A DNA stretch of 64,000 nt from assembly GCF_000472865.1 (NCBI RefSeq), contig NZ_AXAP01000013.1:463-64462 (forward strand), written 5' to 3'. The DNA comes from Bradyrhizobium elkanii WSM2783. Its GTDB lineage: Bacteria; Pseudomonadota; Alphaproteobacteria; Rhizobiales; Xanthobacteraceae. The notes under the pieces were generated by a model. It was not told the DNA's origin and did no database searches. It saw only the letters and a list, made by a program, of their open reading frames with translations. A program made the translations under genes and the position numbers. How positions within the stretch are numbered: the first letter of the stretch is position 1; every line of letters begins with the position of its first letter. Below, piece after piece: positions 8,267 to 15,967 of this stretch.

Positions 8267-8779
8267 ATGAATATCGAGAAATTCAAGCCGGCGATCGTCT
8301 ACACGATCTATATCGCGTCCACACCGGAGAAGGTCTGGGAGGCGCTGACCAATGCCGAGTTCAGCCGGAAGTATTTTTCCGGCCACGCGGTCGAGGTCGA
8401 TCTCCGCGTCGGCGGCGCATTCATGGTGCGCACGCCCGATGGCGCGCCGCACATCACCGGCGAGGTGATCGAATGCGAGCCGGCGCGGAAGCTGACGGTG
8501 ACCTTCAACGTCAACTGGCCGGCGCTGGTGGAAAAGCTCGGACCGACGCTCGTGACCTATGAGATCGAGCAAGCCGGCGATGCGGTCAAGCTCACGCTAC
8601 TGCAATCGCACGACCGGCCGATCAGCGACGATATCCTTTCTGGTGGCCGCGCCGGCTGGCCCGCTATCCTCTCCAGCCTCAAGAGCCTGCTGGAGACCGG
8701 TGAGGCCATGGTCATCCAGATGCAACCGCCGGAACGGATGCTGGCGGCGCTGAAGGAGCTGGGGATTGCGACGCCGTAA
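8267..8779 (+). CDS. SRPBCC (AHSA1-like) domain protein, second copy
   Basis: The 170-residue protein repeats the plan of its neighbour: IVYTIYIASTPEKVWEALTN at the N-terminus and GWPAILSSLKSLLETGEAM near the C-terminus. I start it at the ATG at 8267, preceded by GGAGG and AGAGGA. An in-frame ATG at 8237 would add ten residues outside the domain. It lies 32 bases downstream of the first copy in the same operon. The ligand is unknown. Confidence 0.86.
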   Translation: MNIEKFKPAIVYTIYIASTPEKVWEALTNAEFSRKYFSGHAVEVDLRVGGAFMVRTPDGAPHITGEVIECEPARKLTVTFNVNWPALVEKLGPTLVTYEIEQAGDAVKLTLLQSHDRPISDDILSGGRAGWPAILSSLKSLLETGEAMVIQMQPPERMLAALKELGIATP

Positions 8780-8796
8780 GTAACCACACGCACGCT

Positions 8797-8918
8797 GTCG
8801 TCCCGGGCTTGACCCGGGACCCATAACCACAGGCGTTTGTATTGTGCTCCGCCGCAACGGCTTGCTCGCGCCACAACAACTGCCTGGGGTTATGGGTCCC
8901 CGCCTTCGCGGGGACGAC
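8797..8918. repeat. Long imperfect palindrome between convergent genes
   Basis: GTCGTCCCGGGCTTGACCCG and its continuation GGACCCATAACC are mirrored by GGTTATGGGTCC and CGCCTTCGCGGGGACGAC, with a 50-base centre. It sits between the SRPBCC operon and the convergent acyl-CoA synthetase gene. Its two arms each hold a smaller hairpin. It likely ends transcripts from both sides. Confidence 0.72.
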
Positions 8919-8931
8919 AGCGGTGTTTGGT

Positions 8932-10542
8932 TCACCCCCGCGCCCTTAACTCGCGCCTCAGCACCTTGCCGGTCGCGGTCATCGGCAACGACTCCGCGAA
9001 CTCGACGAAGCGCGGATATTCGTGGGCGGCGAGTTGTACTTTGACAAAGTCCTGGATCTCGCGGGCGAGCGTGTCGCTCGGGGCATAGCCGGGGCGGAGC
9101 ACGATCCAGGCCTTGATGGATTCGGTCCTGATCGGATCGGGAATGCCGACCACGGCCGACATCGCCACTGCCGGATGCTTCATCAGCGTATGCTCGATCT
9201 CCGACGGGCCGACGCGATAGCCGGCGGTGGTGATGACGTCATCCTCGCGGCTGACGTACCAGAAATAGCCATCCTCATCCTGCACGCCGAGATCGCCGGT
9301 CAGTAAGAACTCGCCGGCATATTTCTTCGCGGTCGCTTCCGGGTTGCGCCAATATTCGATCATGGTGCAAGGGCACGGCTGCCGCACACCGATGATGCCG
9401 CGCGTCCCCCGCGGCAGCTCCTCGCCTCTGTCGTTGACGATGCGCACGTCGAAGCCGGGTGTCGCTTTGCCCATCGAGCCCGGTCGGATCGGAAACAGGT
9501 TCGAATTGCTGCCGATCACGAGGTTGCACTCGGTCTGGCCGAACACCTCATGGGCGTCGATGCCGAAGGTGTCGCGCACCCAGCCCAATAGTTCGCCGCC
9601 GAGCGACTCGCCGCCGGTGAAGATGCTGCGCAGCTTCACGCCGGAATTCTTCACGCCCGCCTGCCGCATCAGCTTCAATGCGGTCGGCGGCAGGAACACG
9701 TTGCGGATTCCGAGGTCCGCCATCATCTGCATCGCCGCCTGCGGCTCGAACTTGCGCGCGCGATGGCCGACGATGGGAATGCCGTGGTACCAGAACGCGA
9801 ACAGGCCGTTGATCAGGCCGCCGATCCAGGCCCAATCCGCGGGCGTCCACATCAGGTCGCCGGGCCGCGGCAGGAAGTTGTGGCACATCTCGACATTCGG
9901 CAGATGGCCGAGCACGACGCGATGCGCGTGCAGCGCGCCCTTTGGATTTCCTGTGGTGCCCGACGTATAGATGATGAGCGCGGGATCGTCGGCCGAGGTG
10001 TCGACGCTGGTAAACTCCGCCGAGGCCGCACGCAGTGAGGGCCAGAACGGCCTGGTGCCTGCGGCCGCTTCGTCACCGACCACATAGATGTTCTTCAACT
10101 CAGGCAGGAGGTCGCGGATCTTGGCGAGCTTCTCCCAGCCGGCCGCGTCGGTCACGATCGCCTTCGCCTGCGAATTCGACAGCCTGAATTCCAGCGCATC
10201 CTCGCCAAACAGCGCGAACAGCGGGATCGAGATCATCGCGGAGCGGAAGGCGGCAAAATGCGCGATCGGCAATTCCAGCGATTGCGACAGGAACACCGCG
10301 ACGCGGTCGCCGCGCTCAAGACCGTCGGCCTTCAGCACATTGGCGAAGCGGCGCGACATCTCCGCGACCTCGTCGAAGGTGGTGCGCGTCTGGGCGCCGT
10401 CCTCGTCGACATAGACAAGCGCGAGCCGCCCGGAGCCATCGGCATGGCGGTCGCAGCAGGCGGTCGCCATGTTGAAGCGCGCCGGCACGTCCCAGCGGAA
10501 GTTGCGGTAGAGCTCGTCGTAGGTTGCGGCTTCCTTGAGCAT
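8932..10542 (-). CDS. AMP-dependent acyl-CoA synthetase
   Basis: The 536-residue product carries the adenylate-forming signature IIYTSGTTGNPKGALHAHRV, the TGDLGVQDEDGYFWYVSRED motif, and a C-terminal ESLPMTATGKVLRRELRARG whose Lys is the usual acetylation-regulated catalytic lysine. It would activate a carboxylic acid to acyl-AMP and then acyl-CoA. I start at the ATG at 10542 (MLKEAATYDELYRNFRWDVP), which has GAGGA just upstream. The open frame reaches 10755, but those 71 extra residues look unlike protein. Acetate, propionate or medium-chain acids are possible substrates. Confidence 0.9.
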   Translation of the reverse strand: MLKEAATYDELYRNFRWDVPARFNMATACCDRHADGSGRLALVYVDEDGAQTRTTFDEVAEMSRRFANVLKADGLERGDRVAVFLSQSLELPIAHFAAFRSAMISIPLFALFGEDALEFRLSNSQAKAIVTDAAGWEKLAKIRDLLPELKNIYVVGDEAAAGTRPFWPSLRAASAEFTSVDTSADDPALIIYTSGTTGNPKGALHAHRVVLGHLPNVEMCHNFLPRPGDLMWTPADWAWIGGLINGLFAFWYHGIPIVGHRARKFEPQAAMQMMADLGIRNVFLPPTALKLMRQAGVKNSGVKLRSIFTGGESLGGELLGWVRDTFGIDAHEVFGQTECNLVIGSNSNLFPIRPGSMGKATPGFDVRIVNDRGEELPRGTRGIIGVRQPCPCTMIEYWRNPEATAKKYAGEFLLTGDLGVQDEDGYFWYVSREDDVITTAGYRVGPSEIEHTLMKHPAVAMSAVVGIPDPIRTESIKAWIVLRPGYAPSDTLAREIQDFVKVQLAAHEYPRFVEFAESLPMTATGKVLRRELRARG

Positions 10543-11090
10543 GTCCTCGGCGTTCCCAGCGTTTCCTCGCGGACCGGGCGTCGCAATGACCGGTCGCTCT
10601 GTTGTTGTCGTCAGTTTTAAAGCGCCGCGCGCCCCGCACAAGCCTTGGTGCCCCTGCACGTCGCGCCTTATGCGCTGCCGCTGAGAGCGTTGCTGATCGA
10701 CCCGAGCGGGAAGCGAGGCGGCGCAAGCCGCGTCAACGCGTCGCGATGCGTGCAATCCTTCCGGGTCGTCATTCCGTCGCCGACTTCGCCGCGCCGCGGA
10801 ATAATGCGCGGACCGGACACCGGGCGATCACCTCGGATTCTCCCCCTTCCGGTAGACGCAGGCGGCCCGGAACTCACGCAACTAATTGATTTAATTTAGC
10901 TTATCCTGATTTCCTTACTGTCATGCGCGGATTCATCATGAGGTCTGTCGGCACGGTTCAGGGGTCGCAATTTTGTCAAATAAGCCTATATTAGGGGACG
11001 AAATGACATGTGCGGCGCGCCGCCGGTTGTGGCCCGCCGTCCTCAACCCCCAATCGCGCTATCGCTAAGAAGAGTAAGAGGTCGTCGACC
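10543..11090. other. Intergenic stretch between divergent genes, no gene seen
   Basis: This 548-base gap separates the leftward acyl-CoA synthetase gene and the rightward small gene at 11091. It becomes clearly AT-richer around 10880-11000, as promoter regions do. The segment near 10970-10995 (TTTTGTCAAATAAGCC then TATATTAGG) is the best place for a rightward promoter, though its elements are too close to call with confidence. Confidence 0.4.
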
Positions 11091-11381
11091 ATGCGTCCTA
11101 TGCGTCCGTTCAACTTTAACACCTCCGCCGAGCTGTTTCCTGCCGCCATTCGCAAGAAGAAGCGGGCCGGATTCGCCTATCGGCGCTTTGGCACCGCGGC
11201 GGAAGCCGTGCAGTATGCCATGGAAGAGCTGCCGGCGGATTCGCTGAACGGCGCCTACCTGCAGGTCGAGGAAGCCCGTTTCGACCAGAACGGCATCCGT
11301 TCGCTCTATGAGAGCGAGGCGTTCCCGCTGCCGCGTCGTCCGCGCCCGGTGCAGGCCAATACCGACGCCGACGCCGCTTAA
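11091..11381 (+). CDS. Small conserved protein of unknown function
   Basis: The product is 96 residues from MRPMRPFNFNTSAELFPAAI. It is soluble and basic in the first third (IRKKKRAGFAYRRFGTAAEA). A middle helix follows (VQYAMEELPADSLNGAYLQV), then a Pro/Arg-rich tail. AAGAGG lies about ten bases before the ATG. A good intrinsic terminator follows its stop codon by 24 bases, which supports it as a real single-gene unit. No known domain is recognised. A much longer frame on the other strand crosses it (see the DUF4112 gene). Confidence 0.72.
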   Translation: MRPMRPFNFNTSAELFPAAIRKKKRAGFAYRRFGTAAEAVQYAMEELPADSLNGAYLQVEEARFDQNGIRSLYESEAFPLPRRPRPVQANTDADAA

Positions 11382-11967
11382 ACCGATCCGTACCTACCCA
11401 AGCGAAAAGCCCTCGGGATGCTCCGGGGGCTTTCTCTTTTTCGGACCTATAACCGTGCTGCTTGTCCAGCCAGCGCTTGAGCATGCGCACGTTCCGGACA
11501 TTGGCGCGGAACATGACGTCGAATGCGTCGCCCGCGAGCGGCACCAGGCCGACCGCGCCGTCGAGCGCGACATTGGCGAGCATCCGCGCGGTGATATGCC
11601 AGGGTGCGCCCAGCGCACGCGCTTCGCGCACCAGCCACAGCGAGATCGCAGTCGTGATGATGTCGCCGACCACCGGGATCAGGCCGATCAGGCCGTCGAT
11701 GCCGTAGCGGATCTTGGTGCCGGGCACGATGAAGGCGACGTCGAGCAGCTTTGCGATCGCCTCGAGCCGCGCCAGCCGCTGCTCGCGGGTGAGATTGCCG
11801 AACGGATTGGCGGTCTCGAAGTCGAGCCGGAACGCCTCGAACTGCGGATGCAGCGCGGCCTCCGGAATCTCGCGTCCGTCCTGGTCGATGACTTTCCCCC
11901 GCGGCCGCGTGTCGCGGAACGGGCCCTGCGAGCGGGCGCGGTTGGGCGTAAAGATGTCGTCGGGCAT
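11116..11967 (-). CDS. DUF4112 membrane protein with a doubtful C-terminal extension
   Basis: Residues about 40-175 are a DUF4112 domain: LARLEAIAKLLDVAFIVPGT, then GIDGLIGLIPVVGDIITTAI with a membrane helix, then VALDGAVGLVPLAGDAFDVM. The domain ends at RNVRMLKRWLDKQHG, near 11455. The open frame runs on for about 110 Arg/Pro-rich residues to 11116, right through the terminator and antisense to the gene at 11091-11381. DUF4112 proteins that I know end soon after the domain. The last third may be read-through or a true overlap. The start is taken at MPDDIFTPNRARSQ; an ATG two codons upstream is equally possible. Confidence 0.72.
   Translation of the reverse strand: MPDDIFTPNRARSQGPFRDTRPRGKVIDQDGREIPEAALHPQFEAFRLDFETANPFGNLTREQRLARLEAIAKLLDVAFIVPGTKIRYGIDGLIGLIPVVGDIITTAISLWLVREARALGAPWHITARMLANVALDGAVGLVPLAGDAFDVMFRANVRNVRMLKRWLDKQHGYRSEKEKAPGASRGLFAWVGTDRFKRRRRRYWPAPGADDAAAGTPRSHRANGCRSGRNGLPRPAGRRRSANPPAALPWHTARLPPRCQSADRRIRPASSCEWRQETARRRC
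11406..11441 (+). terminator. Intrinsic terminator of the small gene at 11091
   Basis: AAAGCCC (11406-11412) pairs with GGGCTTT (11427-11433), with further pairing inside the loop. CTCTTTTT follows. This is the clearest T-tailed hairpin in the window. It lies inside the open frame of the opposing DUF4112 gene. Confidence 0.75.
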
Positions 11968-12130
11968 GAGCATTGAGATGGTAACGCAGGCGCGCGGTAC
12001 AAGTTGCGTCACATTACCGCTCTGTCACCTCGCGGCCGAGCCGCACACTCGCCGTTATTGAGTCGTTAGCAGCGTCTCATTCGCGATACCAGTTAAAAGC
12101 ATTGCCGCGATTTAACTGGTGGATCTTGTC

Positions 12131-12410
12131 GGCTCAGGCCAACACCGGCCGCTTTAATACCGCGAAAACTTCCATCAAAGCGATGCCGAATATCGAGATC
12201 ACCGAGGAGTGCCGCGCCCTGATTGAGAGCGCCGTTGAGCCGCCGACCGGACGGCGCTTGCCAAACGGCAACTGGGTCATCCCGGTCAACGAGGCAACAT
12301 GGGAGCGGCTGCAGCAACTGCGGCTGCAAGGCGAAACGATCTCGGACTGCATCATTCGCCTCATGATCGTCACCCTGCATAAGTACGGCTTGCAATAAAG
12401 CGTTGCAGCC
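12131..12410 (+). repeat. 280-bp duplicated module, copy 1
   Basis: This segment matches 14253-14532 over its whole length without a gap, with about 35 mismatches by hand count (roughly 87% identity). It holds the 71-codon gene at 12183 plus about 50 bases upstream and 12 downstream. The two copies lie in the same orientation on either side of the AraC gene. Confidence 0.85.
12183..12398 (+). CDS. 71-aa protein with ribbon-helix-helix-like pattern, copy 1
   Basis: From MPNIEITEECRALIESAVEP the protein is 71 residues. Its second half (NGNWVIPVNEATWERLQQLR then LQGETISDCIIRLM) has a beta strand, a helix, the turn G-E-T/S and a second helix. This is the pattern of SeqA-N/MetJ-Arc ribbon-helix-helix units. 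It is 83% identical to its copy at 14305. Changes concentrate in residues 18-20 and 40-42, and many DNA changes are silent, so protein function seems conserved. An upstream in-frame start at 12102 would add residues with no counterpart in copy 2. A DNA-binding or antitoxin-like role is an inference. Confidence 0.6.
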   Translation: MPNIEITEECRALIESAVEPPTGRRLPNGNWVIPVNEATWERLQQLRLQGETISDCIIRLMIVTLHKYGLQ

Positions 12411-12416
12411 GTCCCG

Positions 12417-12500
12417 TGGGATGGGTAGAGCGCAGCGAAACCCATCGCGATGGATCAAGCGGCACCAATGATGGGTTTCGCTTCGCTCTACCCATCCTAC
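12417..12500. repeat. Palindromic repeat, GGGATGGGTAGAGCG type
   Basis: The arms GGGATGGGTAGAGCG...CGAAACCCATC and GATGGGTTTCG...CGCTCTACCCATCC enclose about 25 bases. It lies downstream of the first 71-aa gene. It is one of several palindromic repeat kinds in this window. Confidence 0.7.
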
Positions 12501-12568
12501 CGCCCCCGCGAAAGCAGACCCATAACCACAGGGAAGCGTTTGTGGCGCGAGCAACCGGTTGTAGAGTT

Positions 12569-12657
12569 GTAGGGTGGGCAAAGGCGCACTTGCGCCGTGC
12601 CCACCATCCAGCGCCGTGCTCGTGATGGTGGGCGCGCTTCGCTTTGCCCACCCTACA
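12569..12657. repeat. Palindromic repeat, TGTAGGGTGGGCAAAGG type
   Basis: TGTAGGGTGGGCAAAGGCGC is mirrored by GCGCTTCGCTTTGCCCACCC followed by TACA. A second inner pair (GCCCACCATC/GATGGTGGGC) is nested inside. It precedes the convergent end of the AraC gene and fills most of the 12399-12744 gap together with the previous repeat. Confidence 0.7.
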
Positions 12658-12744
12658 GCATGGCCGCGAGTGCTGATTCAAATGTCAAACGGCGTGAGGG
12701 ATGCGAGTCCGCATTCTCGCGGCGCTTTGCGTCCGAGCTTTGCG

Positions 12745-13848
12745 TTACTTTCCACCCTCTTCGATATCAGAGGGCGCAGGAAAAGCCTTGGTTACAACCG
12801 GCTGCCCAGCTTGTAGAGCCGCTCGCGCCTGGCGCGGCGTCATCCCATAGATACGCTTGAATAAACGCGTGAAGTCGGCGGCCTGCATATCCAATCCGCA
12901 GGTCCAGGCGAGGCGGCCGATTCCGGACGCGTCCGTCGTCCTCAAGGCATCGACGAAACGGCGCAGCCGAACGTCGCGCAGATATCCTGCCACGGTCAGG
13001 CCATTCTCCGAGAACAGCTTGTAGAGTTGGGTCCGCGATACGTTGATGCCCCGCCAGATATCGTCCGGCGTCAGTTCGGGGCGATGATAGTTCTCCTCGA
13101 TATAGGCAATCGCCCGCATGAATTCCTTGCTCGCTCGTCCCTGGGGCTGCTCGCCCCGCGACAGTTCGCCCCGCAGCAGATGAATGAGGAGTTCGGCTGT
13201 CGCCTCCAGCACGATCTCGAAGTCTTGCGCGTCCATCCTCCCGTAGGACTCGAACAGCAACCGCATCTGGGCGCCGACAAAGGGCGCCAGCGGAGCTGAA
13301 CTGAGGGAGCGAAGGACGAAGGGCTCGCCGGAGAGGTCAGTCTCGAGTGCAGCAGCGAGGCGTGTTCGCGGCAGGAAAATTGTCGCTATGCGAGCCAGGC
13401 GCGACCGCGCCGTCACCTCGACCGTGCTTTGGACCATCCCAAGGTCTCCGGCTCTTAGGCTGACGAAACCGATTGCGGTCTCCTCGCTGTATTCTCCGGA
13501 CAGGACGTAGTCGAATACCACGCCGTCGATCTTGTCGGCTGCCGCATCCGCTTCGGTTCGCTTTGCCTCCACGCAGGAATTGGACGTCAGCTTGTAGAAA
13601 GCGACGTTGTTCCCAACGAACCATGCCACGGTGCTGTCGAGCGGCATCCCCTCCGATTCGCCGATGGTTCGGACATAGCTGCGACGAAACAGGTTGGCGT
13701 CCGCGAGATAGTCCGCGCCGTTCGCACGGGGATCGAGGCTGCTTCGCTCCCCGTAGAGGAAGCGCGCGGGACGTTTTGGGGACGACGTTTCGGGAGGGGT
13801 ACGGGAGGGGTCGCGCGGGTCCGGGCGATCGTCGGAATGATTAACCAT
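12745..13848 (-). CDS. AraC-family transcriptional regulator
   Basis: The product is 367 residues from MVNHSDDRPDPRDPSR. The C-terminal 100 residues hold the double helix-turn-helix: ELTPDDIWRGINVSRTQLYK then LFSENGLTVAGYLRDVRLRR, and GIGRLAWTCGLDMQAADFTR then LFKRIYGMTPRQARA. The long N-terminal half resembles AraC-binding-like (cupin-type) sensor domains. The frame is open to 13947, but the region above 13848 shows no ribosome site. The gene is bracketed by the two 280-bp modules. Its targets are unknown. Confidence 0.86.
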   Translation of the reverse strand: MVNHSDDRPDPRDPSRTPPETSSPKRPARFLYGERSSLDPRANGADYLADANLFRRSYVRTIGESEGMPLDSTVAWFVGNNVAFYKLTSNSCVEAKRTEADAAADKIDGVVFDYVLSGEYSEETAIGFVSLRAGDLGMVQSTVEVTARSRLARIATIFLPRTRLAAALETDLSGEPFVLRSLSSAPLAPFVGAQMRLLFESYGRMDAQDFEIVLEATAELLIHLLRGELSRGEQPQGRASKEFMRAIAYIEENYHRPELTPDDIWRGINVSRTQLYKLFSENGLTVAGYLRDVRLRRFVDALRTTDASGIGRLAWTCGLDMQAADFTRLFKRIYGMTPRQARAALQAGQPVVTKAFPAPSDIEEGGK

Positions 13849-13971
13849 AGACCATCCAGCCACGTAGTGAATTCCATCGCTCCCGATGCGTGCGCTCGGA
13901 TAGCACCCGTTGCTATCGAAAATTTTGCATTCCGTCCAAAACTTCATGTTTTCCGTACCACGGGGTAGCCG

Positions 13972-14127
13972 TCACGTTGCCGGTGTGTTTGCTGGACAAT
14001 TCCACCTGCCCGGCAAATCGCTACCTACATGAATCGCGCCTTTCGTCCTGCCCTCAATCGGATCCTTGGCATGGTCCGGGTCTCCGAACAGGTCAGTCTC
14101 CTCAGCAAGCAAGATCGCCTCCGACAT
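13972..14127 (-). CDS. Possible 51-aa protein of unknown function
   Basis: An ATG at 14127 preceded by GGGAGGATGGCG opens a 51-codon frame (MSEAILLAEETDLFGDPDHA, acidic start, then KDPIEGRTKGAIHVGSDLPG). The ribosome site is good and the composition is protein-like, but there is no known domain. It lies in the 456-base gap between the AraC gene and the second module. It may be a small gene or the remains of a larger one. Confidence 0.3.
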   Translation of the reverse strand: MSEAILLAEETDLFGDPDHAKDPIEGRTKGAIHVGSDLPGRWNCPANTPAT

Positions 14128-14252
14128 CGCCATCCTCCCGAGACGGGGCGCCCGAAGGACGAGCCCGCAACCCATCCAACAGCAGAGCATGCGGTGAAAT
14201 GGATTCTCTGATGTGCAGTAGCCGGGGCGCGCGCAGCGCGAGCTATGATGTT

Positions 14253-14532
14253 GGCTCAGGCCAACACCGGCGGCTTTAATCCCGCGAGGACTCCGATCAA
14301 AGCGATGCCGAATGTTGAGATCACTGAGGAGTGCCGCGCCTTGATAGAGAGTGCGGCTGGGGCCCCGACCGGACGGCGCCTGCCAAACGGCAACTGGCTC
14401 ATACCGGTCAACGAGGCAACGTTGGCGGGGCTGCAGCAACTGCGCCTGCCAGGCGAAACGATCTCGGACTGCATCATTCGCCTCTTGCTCGTCGCGTTGC
14501 ATAAGTATGGCCTGCAATAAAGCATCGCAGCC
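14253..14532 (+). repeat. 280-bp duplicated module, copy 2
   Basis: Direct repeat of 12131-12410 at about 87% identity, with sharp and equal borders at both ends (GGCTCAGGCCAACACCGGC to GCAGCC). Recombination between the copies would delete the AraC gene. Confidence 0.85.
14305..14520 (+). CDS. 71-aa protein with ribbon-helix-helix-like pattern, copy 2
   Basis: MPNVEITEECRALIESAAGA begins a 71-residue product ending LLLVALHKYGLQ, collinear with copy 1 at 12183. The core RRLPNGNWLIPVNEAT and the GETISDCIIRLL helix are kept. Residues 40-42 are LAG here against WER in copy 1, and residues 18-20 are AGA against VEP, so the copies may have diverged in specificity. The upstream 52 bases are shared, so both could be controlled alike. 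Confidence 0.6.
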   Translation: MPNVEITEECRALIESAAGAPTGRRLPNGNWLIPVNEATLAGLQQLRLPGETISDCIIRLLLVALHKYGLQ

Positions 14533-14627
14533 TATGGCCGTCAGATAGTCGTCTTCATCGATCGGCGGTTCTGACGAGACATCACCGCGCACTTCAAGCC
14601 GGGACGACGCCGTCATTGCAGAAGCGG

Positions 14628-15047
14628 TTAAGTCGTTGCCGGCTGCGGCTCTTCCGCGTATTTGTGCGCCAGCCAGGACGACAGCGTTGCCGGCACCAGG
14701 CCGACGAGCCCGTAGAGAATGAACTGCACCGCGCCGGAGTCCGGGCCGCGCGAGCCGTAGAGCAATTCGGCCGCGATGAATCCGATGGCGCCAACGATCA
14801 GCATCCGCGCGAACGGATTGATCTTGCGCACATGCATAACAATGTCGTCGATCGCCGCCAGCATCAGCGACGGCACGATGCCGAACAGATACGCGTATTG
14901 CAGCGTCTTGACGAACGCCAGGAAGAACTTTCCGACCTCGTGCGCGCCTGTCTCGGTCCAATAGCCGGACTGGTAGGAGGTCGCGAACAGCAGAATGAGA
15001 CCGCCGATGAACGGGCCGATAGCGGCGAAGATCAGGTAGCGTTTCAT
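14628..15047 (-). CDS. DUF5413-family small membrane protein
   Basis: The 139-residue product has four hydrophobic helices: near residues 5-25 (IFAAIGPFIGGLILLFATSY), 42-68 (FFLAFVKTLQYAYLFGIVPS), 80-98 (MLIVGAIGFIAAELLYGS) and 105-125 (VQFILYGLVGLVPATLSSWL). I know this pattern from DUF5413 proteins of Bradyrhizobium relatives. It sits in the inner membrane; its role is unknown. The longer frame overlapping it on the same strand is a shadow. Confidence 0.78.
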   Translation of the reverse strand: MKRYLIFAAIGPFIGGLILLFATSYQSGYWTETGAHEVGKFFLAFVKTLQYAYLFGIVPSLMLAAIDDIVMHVRKINPFARMLIVGAIGFIAAELLYGSRGPDSGAVQFILYGLVGLVPATLSSWLAHKYAEEPQPATT

Positions 15048-15065
15048 TGCGTCCCACTCACTGCA

Positions 15066-15196
15066 CTAGATCATGATCCGATTAGACGGAATCGGATCAT
15101 AATCTCATCTCTTTGTCTGAGCATGATCTTCCTACGCAAACGCTTCGCGTTTGTCGCGAGGGAAAACCGGTTTCCACTTTGCCGGATCATGCTCTA
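15066..15196. repeat. Composite palindromic repeat (GATCATGATCCGATT and GAGCATGATC units)
   Basis: ATGATCCGATT/AATCGGATCAT forms one hairpin at 15073-15101. After it comes a unit from GAGCATGATC to GGATCATGCTCTAG, with the inner hairpin AAACGCTTCGCGTTT. The second unit recurs at 30044-30173, and shortened forms at 20951 and 48714. Confidence 0.75.
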
Positions 15197-15281
15197 GCTG
15201 TGGTCTTTCAGGAGGTTGTCCATCTGGTCCGAACCGAGGAAGCCGAGGTTGCGAAGCTTCAGTGTTCCAGAGAGAGACCGG

Positions 15282-15371
15282 ATGAACAGCCACAAGAATG
15301 CGCGTTTGACGCGCAAAGGTCGAGAGGCAATGGTGCGAAGCGTGAGGGAAGGAAGGGCAAGCCAGAAGCTA
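15282..15371 (+). pseudogene. 5' relic of an IS481-family transposase
   Basis: The frame starting MNSHKNARLTRKGREAMVRS then VREGRASQ matches the N-terminus of IS481 transposases as I know it (NSHKNARLT-x-x-GR-x-x-MV-x-x-V). A plausible left end with leader lies at about 15197-15281. The match stops within about 30 codons, at the 3' end of the lipocalin-like gene. Only the start of the element is left. Confidence 0.55.
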
Positions 15372-15372
15372 C

Positions 15373-15870
15373 TTACCTTACCCGCTGCCATTCGATGACG
15401 ATCCTCGTTCCGTCCGGGCGTTGGAAATGCTCTGTCATCTGATCGCCAGAAACCTTCAGGGTCAGCTCCCTCCGAGTGCGGGTATCCCCAACCCAGTTTG
15501 GAAAAGTGGCCCCTTCGACGCGGTTGCCGCTGAACTCACCTGTCTCATCCACAGTGTAAGTCCCGAAAAAACCGATGCTTCGAGACATCGCGGTTCGATT
15601 TTCGGCATCCGTGCCCCCACCACGCACATTCGACGCAAAACGTGGCGTATCTGCATCCGTCAAAACTTCGATAAAATGCATATCTGGCGTGAAGACCAGC
15701 ATGCCGTTTGGCCGCTGACCGTAAGCAGGAAGGTTTCTTCCTTCTGGATCAATCTGCGCCGATACCATACGCCAAGTACCCACCACCTGGTTTGCTGAAG
15801 CTGCTTGGGCATGAGAACCGACAACAGAGGCTCCAAGTATGATGGCCAAGAACATTGAACGAATTGGCAT
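15373..15870 (-). CDS. Secreted lipocalin-like domain protein
   Basis: The 165-residue product has a signal peptide (1-23, ending AQA). A lipocalin-like domain follows, with QVVGTWRMVSAQIDPEGRNL near its start, GMLVFTPDMHFIEVLTDADT in the middle and a final EWQRVR strand. The central FFGTYTVDETGEFSGNRVEG strand pair fits the family. It should lie in the periplasm and bind a small molecule. Its stop is flanked by the IS481 relic, so its C-terminus may have been reshaped, although the last strand appears complete. Confidence 0.8.
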   Translation of the reverse strand: MPIRSMFLAIILGASVVGSHAQAASANQVVGTWRMVSAQIDPEGRNLPAYGQRPNGMLVFTPDMHFIEVLTDADTPRFASNVRGGGTDAENRTAMSRSIGFFGTYTVDETGEFSGNRVEGATFPNWVGDTRTRRELTLKVSGDQMTEHFQRPDGTRIVIEWQRVR

Positions 15871-15967
15871 TTTTCCTGCCTATGTTTGTACCTGCCTGCG
15901 TCATAAGTAACTAGCGGCCAACCTTGCACTCACGTCGCGGGTGTGAGGGCAACCGCCGCATCAGATG

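Noticed and set aside
10543..10755. N-terminal extension of the acyl-CoA synthetase
   Set aside because: The 71 added residues do not resemble the family, and the ATG at 10542 has its own ribosome site.
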